This document shows positions 34,201 to 38,979 of a DNA stretch of 64,000 nucleotides, one piece after another. The notes under the pieces are model-generated. The model was not told the DNA's origin, did no database searches, and worked only from the letters and a program-made list of their open reading frames with translations. Position numbers and translations under genes: made by a program. Source of the stretch: Hexactinellida sp. DTS-2022 (lineage: Eukaryota > Porifera > Hexactinellida). The stretch covers positions 248,001 to 312,000 of the forward strand of contig JAPNXP010000005.1 of NCBI GenBank assembly GCA_028753945.1. The letters run 5' to 3'. How positions within the stretch are numbered: position 1 is the first letter of the stretch; every line of letters begins with the position of its first letter.

Positions 34201-34335
34201 TGTATTTCCCATCCACGGGATTAAATGGAGTCCTTGTTCGATTTCCAGATATTTCATTTCGTCTTGGTATAGTGTACAACTGGAACCAACTACACATAAC
34301 TCTGGTGTTGTTTGGTTGCTATGCAAGGTATGCAT
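19215..34335 (-). CDS. SFSWAP: SFSWAP, SURP-domain splicing regulator, nine exons over 15 kb
   Basis: Nuclear alternative-splicing regulator of the suppressor-of-white-apricot family. Exons: 34335-33919, 33574-33241, 27896-27759, 27545-27316, 26300-26076, 25837-25706, 25468-25459, 19929-19720, 19336-19215; total 605 codons plus stop, all in phase. Exon 1 is the family's N-terminal domain (GLHLIPWMGN, VDRYDARAFLDD, CDEERYMEL). SURP1 starts at residue 177 (MHNIIVKTA, FDFLNFDHFLFPYYK). SURP2 is in exon 5 (PPPPDIQQLIDK, YPSNQYNAYF). The C-terminus has SRRKRVAEFMQKIREKK and ends KVTEEILSKIRSSMD. No long RS tract is visible. The 10-nt exon 25468-25459 is required by phase but is the weakest call. 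Intron 2 hosts two HENMT1 genes and a coiled-coil gene; the intron before exon 8 hosts the RhoGEF. Confidence 0.9.
19364..19535. mobile_element. pogo-type MITE family B, copy in last SFSWAP intron
   Basis: Full ends CAGTAGACTCTGTTAGTAGG and complement; abuts a family C element. Confidence 0.8.
19534..19705. mobile_element. pogo-type MITE family C, copy in last SFSWAP intron
   Basis: Body CAATATCATTTGTGTTGAAA; ends just 15 bp 3' of the exon 8 donor. Confidence 0.8.
19952..20144. mobile_element. pogo-type MITE family A, full copy
   Basis: CAGTCAGGTTCTTATTATGA and inverse end; core CAAACCCTATGTAAGTTGTT. Confidence 0.85.
20353..24846 (-). CDS. ARHGEF10: ARHGEF10/ARHGEF17-type Rho guanine nucleotide exchange factor, single exon
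   Basis: 1497 aa in one uninterrupted exon. The DH domain (about 200-385) begins SKIIQEIFNTEIDYIRCI and would catalyse GDP release from Rho GTPases. A divergent PH follows (about 400-620). Then comes a WD40-like beta-propeller (about 630-960, with VWLGTENGRLYIFD and GSLWIGTTEGIVL). A disordered region of roughly 480 residues, rich in Pro, Ser and Glu, separates the propeller from its closing strand (YFVISVGNGYFDWR ... IIMWEIP) at the C-terminus. This order is that of ARHGEF10 and ARHGEF17; which one cannot be settled by eye. The gene sits inside an SFSWAP intron, same strand. Absence of introns in a gene this long, next to intron-rich neighbours, suggests a retrocopy origin or ancestral intron loss. 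Confidence 0.87.
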   Translation of the reverse strand: MTTNKLKPPIKKGRKFFSYIPSNILSRTSEHSIINENLPLEPNEVDTHENIGRAMSVPLLSLETKRKLSEKQFISFSKYDISPGSDSENDLDLISMSNDATYIDLSALHDRAIRKSLRITKAILNKSKWELREYSDSIKFPDFNEEVISPVIDENENQDLSMSEETTQLVRHRIRSSVSLTRPSKIPPLPKDASENDTNRSKIIQEIFNTEIDYIRCIRKLLQLRDTILANVATYGLTEDQINRIFAYLPDILDNHEMFYMAISGKVHNLPANFNIATLQLGPDCISAFSKEIVAISYSKYSSQFTSILDSILQYRLSNEQFSKQIKKFEFESKESLKTLLLKPLQIFPKYIHMISELLLFTLPSDQDYCSLLYALIGLESMAIRLGVVRREAELKEQFLQLQSRIITIGKDFFRSASRKLLRIEPAIKLSRRDGRLVPRFRFLFIFNDHIICLRGAKKAFTPDMLTPDPDNSQTLLSQYFLEWSIPIECVDVKVREKAENLRTHREVNKILTDERTQKERDLDILHRIDVLVTQLYGIYSGLSKASVQNSISQLTRELKTNEIYNSLSKAHAIEIDLNRGAKTKRYIFYLGTIESLKEFVLTIRYGRLRILPENIQGWLTFSADSEHKLKSIQNFPILVDTQVYNTMYANCSVNCAAIVGDGVIWVCCGNLRLGLIIILNTSGKYIEKVVQQKACTERISVIHFMPPFQHQSGTLYSQWMYPTVWLGTENGRLYIFDASDPTIIDLNVETECPDAIVCMEAFVDKMFIGLANGDLMVFETDSEGEWDGMCSVKTHLSDNSVSSMHVIDGQLWCFTGNNAILFSITDLKIEQVVSINNDPSLHVMLTAPFGRAIWLCLKQEPELLLFHVKHREVLQTISLNRFFRQMKLEGLIETDSIRISSLMATHGSLWIGTTEGIVLNYELHDGVPVFVGQTSMSRDSHVETAKQFLYMTKNIGQRQPPTYPTPKKSSDMLELEDGYWTQSQMRDHKSRNSNFEASHILVDGSLKLTRVSSDPTKTEDPILHDFTSPLSSISSEIKKPLGKTTSFPPKKLSLDSQIKLFDPSIYDNTFKPTEETIHERSFEDSVYEPIPAHLHAKPIRQFSSMSQSSAEDTGPKFIYGEKPPPKPPRKNDQDITGTNEKELELRIRIDSDSNFEVLPRISSGEYIWSPLEDSGSSTTGTKSIVQFRNAETGNYIKAMKLPEINESNVELTPVEPEADSIDLLNPGNSEKIWDLVDKIEIPKEDTDRDPYVVMKSPSKIVFDKNQAKPEMELELTKLQLQRYLKREYQTCDEFRDVNKPKTDFDEYSVVKRNMEITDDLEQVPFLSPPSKNEYFVLSCSEHKSDYPKIPTVEYPVIPAPKSIPNPLRPKSIQDRQSGLYTKLKNLELDSELPNYEKLILDETGLPITLSPREKKIPFKRMRSDSDAITYSVSNNFPKDRLSERESAWIDIHMQSYFVISVGNGYFDWRAENCKPLHEGSTNPTIIMWEIPFMYNL
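25056..25231. mobile_element. pogo-type MITE family E, copy
   Basis: CAGTATACTCCGCTTAATAG left end; right end decayed after CTATTAAGCGG. Between the RhoGEF gene and the SFSWAP micro-exon. Confidence 0.7.
25554..25705. mobile_element. MITE family J, copy
   Basis: CAGTCGAAACCGGTTTTTTC left, AACCGGTTTCAAC right; ends directly at the SFSWAP exon 6 donor. Related pieces at 14210, 36940, 55744 and 62177. Confidence 0.7.
25882..26038. mobile_element. pogo-type MITE family G, copy 1
   Basis: CAGTCAACTCTCGTTATAAC with inverse right end; core ATAAGCGGATAATAAGTAAT. Confidence 0.8.
26322..26464. mobile_element. pogo-type MITE family F, copy
   Basis: CAGTGGATGCCGGTTATAAG; right end CCGGCATCTACTG. Begins 21 bp upstream of the SURP2 exon acceptor. 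Confidence 0.8.
26609..26798. mobile_element. pogo-type MITE family K, nested or tandem pair
   Basis: Two left ends (CAGTAGAACCTGTCTAATCC at 26609, CAGTAGAACCTGTTTAATCC at 26699) and one right end GATTATGCAGGTTCTACTG. Confidence 0.65.
26799..27160. other. SFSWAP intron without recognised content
   Basis: AT-rich sequence with no open frame or repeat arm that I can support. Confidence 0.5.
27172..27290. mobile_element. pogo-type MITE family F, right-truncated copy
   Basis: Left end CAGTGGATGCCGGTTATAAG; stops after CCAGTGTGCTTATAT. Adjacent to the exon 4 donor. Confidence 0.7.
27552..27700. mobile_element. pogo-type MITE family A, partial copy
   Basis: Core CAAACCCTATGTAAGTTGTT retained; both outer ends shortened. 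Lies immediately 5' of SFSWAP exon 4. Confidence 0.7.
28123..29628 (-). CDS. Coiled-coil protein, single exon, nested in SFSWAP intron 2
   Basis: 501 aa, starting MHSNQRRVSSRLKSQGD. After a short basic N-terminus nearly the whole chain (about 45-455) is heptad-patterned coiled coil rich in Glu, Lys, Gln and Arg, broken near 170-215 by a Ser/Pro-rich linker. The C-terminus is globular-looking (RKWISDVLAKLKWLQAELRA). This build is common in centrosomal and ciliary scaffolds, but I cannot name the family and claim no function. It uses one long exon inside an intron of SFSWAP on the same strand, about 230 bp upstream of SFSWAP exon 3. Confident as a gene because the frame is long and codon-like, not low complexity. 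Confidence 0.8.
   Translation of the reverse strand: MHSNQRRVSSRLKSQGDATHLVPHYKYPDSQLSSGNETGTETMYSDLNKERQLRQEAEAQSIRLAGLLEKAVTQFEKSEPPPRQADTTQQKIIQDLSLKASEVEGKLEKLKIREGSTNLSSRIATMNQQLSDIDNRPMETANGIEDRVIELQNQLERIEEGTNRIVAKNRNVPKRWSSQVSLDSAMATPDFERHKYSLTPDRTSGRKATLEIELETTRHIKEELRNRLEQMLSYAKSLESEIRNYRSDLEAASGSREQMGIELSIERQKVSELTNLLSREKENRRHFETFSNKLQQKVKMCQREIHQYKTNNEQVIRENLDLRAEFERELLDKDKEIESVFREITQENSELKFQLEDEKSKMRSLREKQAKMDDKYRCEMEQLSTTKDLLIQEKNNFEKKNKESEVNNFEIETLHEYLQNQQNEIQQLKSDNSAVLQATGIEIDLLINSLSSKHTIPQFSSGTLSGLENEPRKWISDVLAKLKWLQAELRATRSRDTISTH
29786..31312 (-). CDS. HENMT1: HENMT1 copy a, small-RNA 2'-O-methyltransferase
   Basis: 508 aa from [11 protein letters not shown] at 31312 (an earlier in-frame ATG at 31396 adds a Cys/Tyr-rich stretch that its paralogue lacks). 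HEN1-type enzymes put a 2'-O-methyl group on the 3' end of piRNAs or siRNAs. Seen: PPLYRQRY, SAM-binding VDFGCAECKF, metal-site EVIEHLEED, TTPNCEFN and FRHPDHKFEWNREEF, which supplies the later His. The C-terminal ~200 residues are acidic and poorly conserved. No introns; nested in SFSWAP intron 2. Head to head with copy b (start codons 761 bp apart). Bases about 30500-30960 are almost identical to copy b while the flanks are about half identical, indicating gene conversion. Confidence 0.93.
   Translation of the reverse strand: MTTDRGDKYAPVSTEDPNEVKSKYPEPIVLQQIGTETEEEISFSPPLYRQRYALGVEYVKKCSPTKLVDFGCAECKFIWTLRNLSGGYLQEIIGVDIDRSVLERHDSVAEPVTSEYLYKRLTPLKIGLYCGSLTEWDSRLEGVEFVSLIEVIEHLEEDTLSQLPSAIFGTLKPKYVFVTTPNCEFNVLFKNFSGFRHPDHKFEWNREEFMSWCQAQCRHFRYQVEFCGVGEPPIGFEEVGYCSQAAFFTLKPELQPELTSHIRLGDNGNINWDNPTPPIDQPDPIPDCSPRESLFTDINILELSIIPTEPKLEPKLEPTDIPTSVQLNKDSTNTEPTYVYKEIICIEFPVKDPNHTPERQLLIDVEYYAQQIAKNEWKLSESQGVREEDIFEQPFESNGTYFEAGDSPGYVTCFVSIYDRLMDYPQIKMFGTEDQIMNSVMNAQYSKLNTDLTHYKVELMVEEPADTDSDDCEKEDSQNGDQNWGDTLQHVVSEKAFVSVPENWDEDF
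31436..31617. mobile_element. pogo-type MITE family A between the HENMT1 copies
   Basis: Core CTTACATAGGGTTTGTATT, right end AATAAGAACCTGACTG. The block 31270-31617 is duplicated at 6190-6537. Confidence 0.8.
31877..32024. mobile_element. pogo-type MITE family G, copy 2
   Basis: CAGTCAACTCTCGTTATAAC left end; right end ACGGGAGTTCACT. Just 50 bp upstream of HENMT1 copy b. Confidence 0.8.
32074..33096 (+). CDS. HENMT1: HENMT1 copy b, small-RNA 2'-O-methyltransferase
   Basis: 340 aa (the second Met, MATQQNMS at 32095, is an alternative start). It keeps every catalytic motif of copy a: QPLLYKQRY, VDFGCAECKF, EVIEHLEED and the HPDHKFEW block. The N-terminal third differs at about half its residues. 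From about residue 113 to 250 the two proteins are practically identical, a step change that suggests conversion. The acidic tail is about 150 residues shorter than in copy a, ending NLEL. Intronless, on the strand opposite to SFSWAP and inside its intron 2. Two active-looking copies may serve different small RNA classes or tissues, which is inference. Confidence 0.92.
   Translation: MSHTNVTMATQQNMSPKTDTTPTPFSDKEATRKEDTSFGVIFQPLLYKQRYNLAIRFIEKVSPVKLVDFGCAECKFIWQLRDRNFAFLQYIIGVDIDKPTLKRCQNVAKPNKGSMNTERLTPLKIGLYCGSLTEWDSRLEGVEFVSLIEVIEHLEEDTLSQLPSAIFGTLKPKYVFVTTPNCEFNVLFKNFSGFRHPDHKFEWNREEFMSWCQAQCRHFRYQVEFCGVGEPPIGFEEVGYCSQAAFFTLKPELTSHIRLGDNTKGDMELTNESQQPETKTNGTETIVPIQTEDPTPKPESNMEPTESNIELQPELVYREVICKKFPLKTDEPSSALNLEL
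33580..33918. other. SFSWAP intron 1
   Basis: AT-rich with imperfect repeats of TTTATAAAAATT. A short AG..GT-bounded piece near 33800 breaks the reading phase if used, so it is not called an exon. Confidence 0.5.
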
Positions 34336-34412
34336 TCTAATTTAACAAACAAGATTTAATCATTTTTTTGTTTATTATTTATTAGCAAACAATTAGGTAT
34401 CAAATACAAACC
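34336..34412. promoter_or_regulatory. Shared divergent promoter of SFSWAP and KRTCAP2
   Basis: Only 77 bp separate the start codon of SFSWAP (minus strand) from that of KRTCAP2 (plus strand), so the 5' UTRs and core promoters must overlap or be extremely short. The gap is AT-rich with no CpG cluster. Confidence 0.6.
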
Positions 34413-35737
34413 ATGGGTAAGTTGACTGTTAATTTATCCCTATCACCCTAGTTACCACTATCTTCCTTAGGAATGAATAATACAAGAACCCTAACCTTAT
34501 GCATTCTCCTAACAACACTAATATATGCTGGAATGCAAATGTTTTCTACACAACTGGCTTCTAACCAACCAATGACATTGCTAGCTGGATTCATTGGGTC
34601 TCATTTGTTTGTGTTTATTCTTACTGTAAGTTGTTTACTTCTTTGTTTGTTTAAATCTATAATACACCTGCATAGAAAGTACTATGGATATGCTATGCAT
34701 AATCTGTATTACGAACTACTAATGTTACTGTCAGGCTTTAATATACAGTAGTTAATAGAACTGTTATTATAGGAACTGAACTAACCTATAGTTCCTATTG
34801 GAACCTATTTATATTTAGGGAATTAATGCGATCGAGAGAATGATGCTAGGAGATGACTTCCAATCCCGTGTGTATGAAGGTGAGACAATATGGAACTAAC
34901 AATTTATAGTTCCAATTGGAACTAACTTTATTTTCTGCACCATTTAGTTACATTATCAATTTGCTTGGCTGCTTTCGCTTCTGTGCTAGTCCATAGAGTC
35001 TCAATGACAGTTTGGTAAGTTCTATTTATAGACACACTCAATAACAGTCTTATATACAGTTATAATTCAACTCCGCTTAAATAGAGCCACCGGTTAATCG
35101 GTTTCTCCGCTTAATCGGGTCAAAACAACCTGGTCCCGAGGTGGCTCTATTAAGCGGAGTCGACTGTATATCAAAATTGTTAGTCTGGTTGTTAAATGTC
35201 TAGAAAACTGTTCCTAATAACTCCGTTATAAACAAATAGTATAGTTCCAATTTATGCCAAGTGTGACACATTTTATAATCTTCTTTAGTCAGAATACAAG
35301 AGAGTAACATATACAGTCAGGTCTGCTTATTTTGAACTGTTTTCGTTTGCTTAATATGAAAACTTTTTATTAACAACAAGCCCTATGGTCCCAATTTAAC
35401 AACTTACATAGGGTTTGTATTTAGTTGAGTTCGCTTATTATGAAGTCTCTCTATTATGAACACTATATTGGTCCCTTGTATGTTTAAATAAAAGAACCTG
35501 ACTATATTAAATTCCGGCATTGATTAAGGTCAGTTTTACAGTTTAAGAATTGATCTTTTATAAGTAAGCTTGTACTAGAAAAAACTCATCTCTCTAAGTA
35601 TTCTATTAATATAATATTCTATATATAGTATCATTTGTTCGCTGGTTGCCCTCTACTATATGAACAAGATTTCAGAAGAAATGTGTGTCCCGATCCCAAG
35701 GGACCCAAAACCTAAAGATACAAAGAAATCCTATTAG
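34413..35737 (+). CDS. KRTCAP2: KRTCAP2, oligosaccharyltransferase-associated membrane protein, five exons
   Basis: KRTCAP2/KCP2 is a small ER membrane subunit of the oligosaccharyltransferase complex. Exons: 34413-34416 (ATG G only), 34471-34625, 34819-34879, 34948-35014, 35629-35737; in-phase total 131 codons plus stop. Diagnostic stretch YAGMQMFSTQLASNQ, then [38 protein letters not shown] and ALYYMNKIS, matching the family from end to end. Three to four TM helices; Lys-rich C-terminus. Exon 1 holds four coding bases. Exon 3 has an identical stray copy at 1208-1268. Introns 3 and 4 carry MITEs. Confidence 0.94.
35057..35166. mobile_element. pogo-type MITE family E, short copy
   Basis: About 110 bp version with CAGTTATAATTCAACTCCGC left and GCGGAGTCGACTG right; in KRTCAP2 intron 4. 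Confidence 0.75.
35170..35504. repeat. Family A MITE inside a segment shared with the SYCP3 intron
   Basis: Family A copy at 35314-35504. The preceding ~130 bp (AACTGTTCCTAATAACTC, TTTAGTCAGAAT) also match 48760-48866 in SYCP3 intron 1. Confidence 0.7.
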
Positions 35738-35798
35738 TTATCCTGTTATACTTATCTAGCTGTTTTCATTAGATTTAGAGTAATATGGAAGTTAATTA

Positions 35799-35988
35799 CA
35801 ATAGAACCTCGTTAGTACGAACACGGTTAATTAATAAGAAATTTCCGGTTAATACGAACAAACAGTTCCACAAAATCAGGTCCCTACAATGGCTATTCAA
35901 TGGGTATTACTCCGGTTAATACGAACTCCGGATAAAGCGAACACATTTTTACCGTCCGTTGGTGTTCGTATTAACGAGGTTCTACTGT
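35799..35988. mobile_element. pogo-type MITE family D, full copy
   Basis: Core CAGGTCCCTACAATGGCTAT and right end ACGAGGTTCTACTG. Confidence 0.8.
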
Positions 35989-36413
35989 ATATATTTATAT
36001 AACAGTCCAATATTAGTTGCAGTTATGTTGTATAAGAACTGAGTTTTAATTAGAACTGTGTTTGATAACAATCTTATTGGTGAAGTTTTAAAATAATAAT
36101 ATTGGTTTATTTATTACTTGTCAACAATAATACAAATAAACTATTGTTGTTATTTACGAATATAATATATAAACTATATAATGGGAGTACATACGGGATA
36201 AAAATAGTATAATATATTGTTGTTGTTGTTGTTGTTGTTTGTTATTGTGCAGTGACAGGGTTGCTTTGTTTGGTCAGATAATGTCATCAGTCATGTCCTC
36301 ATAAATAAGAGATTCTATAAACAAACAAACAAATAGACAAACAAATAAATAAACACAGATATTCACGTCTAAAGTAGACAAAAAATCTAAAATTTCATGC
36401 AAAATAACTGATT

Positions 36414-36517
36414 TAAAAAATCTAAAATTACAGCTGTGCCGACAGCATGTCCTTTTAATTAAGGCACTATATTTTGGTCGTTGGTTGATTAATAGTGCCT
36501 CCAAAAGTAAATGCTGT
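36414..36517. mobile_element. MITE family H, right arm decayed
   Basis: Left end AAAATCTAAAATTACAGCTG intact; right arm ends after GTGCCTCCAAAAG. Upstream (36216-36240) is a GTT microsatellite. Confidence 0.7.
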
Positions 36518-36607
36518 AAAATAACTGATTGTATGCATGAATATACTACTCTCGACCAATTAAATTACAGTCTCTGTTAGTTGCATAAACAAAATATAAT
36601 TAGAATA

Positions 36608-38732
36608 ATGTCAAAACCACCTCCGAAAACTACAGGTGCCAAAAATGTGACACAATCAACCACCAAACCAACTGCAACCACTAAGGCGACACCAACAACC
36701 ACTAAGGCGACACCATCAACCACCAAACCGACACCATCGGCCACTAAACCGACACCAACTGCCACCAAACCGACACAATCTGCCACTAAAGCAACACCTG
36801 GTTCCGGTTCCGGTTTTAAATCAACTGCAGCTCCTAAAAAGCCAATTCCACAAAAAAAGGCGCCAACAGGTATTCTGTCAATTCTTTGCATAATAATAAA
36901 GTAAAGTTCAATAAACGGATTTAAAATAAACAAAATTGGAAATTCCTACATGATTAGAATAAATAGTTAGTTAGAAAAAACCGGTTTCGACTGTAGAATT
37001 GTATACGTACTATATTTAGAATTGTGTACTATATTTAGCTACTTCAGAAAGTAAGAAGGAAACCGGCAAAGATCAGGTAAGAATATTCGATCCATTTGCG
37101 CGCCTAATTTTAAAATCTGACATTTAGGCGCTTAAAATTAGAACTTAATTTTGGCGCGTAAATTTTATTTAATACAAGTATTCAAAACATAATTTAGGCG
37201 CCAATTATTTAGGCGCGTTTATTTTTATGGGAATGTGGATTAATTATACGATATATAATTTGGTTGATGAATTTATTTATGTTAATTAATGTTCAACAGA
37301 AAGTAAACAAAGACATCGAACAAGCAACAAAACTAGTAGAAGAGGTATTTATTTGTTTGTTTGTTTGTTTGTTTGTTTGTTTGTTTATTTGTTTGTTTGA
37401 TTGATTGTTTGTTTGTTTATTTGTTTGTTTGTTTATTTATTTATTTATTTGTTTGTTTGTTTCTTTATTTATTTCTTTACTTTTCTAGGTTAAAATAGAG
37501 GAAAAGAAAGGTATATTGTTATTGTTATAAACAAGTATTGTTATTGTTATTTACATGTTGTTGTTTACTTTTATTATATACAGGTGATGAAATAACTATT
37601 CAATTCAAGCAAATTGGAGAAGTTATATTCGATGACAAAACAGGGCAAATTGCAAATACAAAAAAGTAAATAATTTATAATAGTATTGCCTAGGCGATTA
37701 TTGTTTTTTTCGCCATTTGGGACCAAAGTTTTTATGAATTTTCGAGAATATCGTACTTGGAATGACAGTTTGGCTTAAAATATTTTCGGTTAATAGATTT
37801 ATCCGCTTACTCGAGTCAAAACAACCTGGTCCCGAGGTGACTCTATTAAGCGGAGTCGACTGTATTTGCAAATACTATTTAGCCATTTTAGTGACACCAT
37901 TAATTGTGCCACTATTTAGGTGGCCACTGGTGGTGGACAATAATGGGAACGTTGAAACATTTATGAGATATCGAGATGTGAATTTCCTGGACACATTCAA
38001 TCCAGCGGATATTGACTCACATAGGATAAGATTAGCTCTTCTAGGAGCCATAAGGTTTGGGAAGGAAGTTGTTGTGTATACGCATAATCAACTGGAGCCA
38101 ATGTGGAAGATATTTACTGAGAATTTGAATTCCATTCACCCAACTCTGTTGGTAGATATTATGTCTTGGAAAATAACAGAAGATGACTAGTAAGTTAATA
38201 AAAATAGATTTATATATATTGAATTCTCGTTATAACGAAGTCGGATATAACGAAATGGATATTTCCCCCAGAGCACTAAATGCATTAATTATTATCCGCT
38301 TATAACGAATGAATTACAGGTCCTAAGCACTTCGTTATAACGAGAGTTAACTGTATTGGGATCGAATATTAATAATACAGTAGACTCTGTTAATAGGAAC
38401 ACGGATAAGGGAAATATCGGTTAAGGAGTACAAGGTTAATTCCCCTAGCCTACACAAATGCATGCAAGTGACTCCGGTTAATACGAATTCCGGATAATAC
38501 GAACATATTAATACGGTCCCCTGGTGTTCCTATTAATACCGTAATAATTGTATCTATTTTTAGTTACAAGAACCTTATAAGAGATGAAGATGGAGAGGAG
38601 TATAAAGCGGCAGAATTTGGCAAATGTCAAATGTACGAATTGAATAAAAAATTCAAATTTGTTCTTCTGACTACTGATGGTGGTGCCATTGACAAGTTCA
38701 AATCTGATTGGTTGATAGTAACAGTCAACTGA
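36608..38732 (+). CDS. Seven-exon protein with Thr/Pro-rich N-terminus and conserved C-terminal domain
   Basis: Exons: 36608-36869, 37048-37076, 37300-37344, 37489-37510, 37584-37665, 37920-38189, 38564-38732; phases join to 292 codons plus stop. Residues 1-85 are low complexity with repeats such as TTKPTPSATKPTPTATK. A Lys/Glu helix follows (exons 2-4). The C-terminal ~150 residues look globular: WPLVVDNNGNVETFMRYRDV, RIRLALLGAIRFGKEVVV, then VLLTTDGGAIDKF. That domain reminds me of the C-terminus of IQANK1 (IQ and ankyrin protein), but the IQ and ankyrin parts are absent, so the name is only a suggestion. The open frame through intron 5 at 37762 is MITE sequence. Confidence 0.72.
37345..37480. 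repeat. TTTG tetranucleotide microsatellite
   Basis: GTTTGTTTGTTT array in intron 3 of the preceding gene. Confidence 0.9.
37762..37862. mobile_element. pogo-type MITE family E, left-truncated
   Basis: Keeps TTTTCGGTTAATAGATTT and right end GCGGAGTCGACTG. Confidence 0.7.
38215..38353. mobile_element. pogo-type MITE family G, copy 3
   Basis: Reverse orientation: TCTCGTTATAACGAAG to CGAGAGTTAACTG; 25 bp after an exon donor. Confidence 0.75.
38378..38545. mobile_element. pogo-type MITE family B, right end lost
   Basis: Left CAGTAGACTCTGTTAATAGG; ends near GGTGTTCCTATTAATACC, next to the last exon acceptor. Confidence 0.7.
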
Positions 38733-38979
38733 TGAGTCCTTATAATATGGAACTTAATCTGGAACTATCACTTATTTACTTCTTTCTTCTTATTGTATCA
38801 ATTATTTAGGTTTTAGACATTTAGCGATCAAAATTAATATTTGATTTACTTACCGTATAAAAAATGTCAATTTATCGAAACATTCCAATTACCCAAATGT
38901 GTATCTATGGGGACAAAATAGCTGTACTGTGTAGATATATTTATGAGACATTCGTATGGGTATTTTAATATATGGAACT

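Noticed and set aside
37762-37919. Coding start inside intron 5 of the seven-exon gene
   Set aside because: The open frame before 37920 is a family E MITE; the spliced phase from exon 5 fits the AG at 37919.
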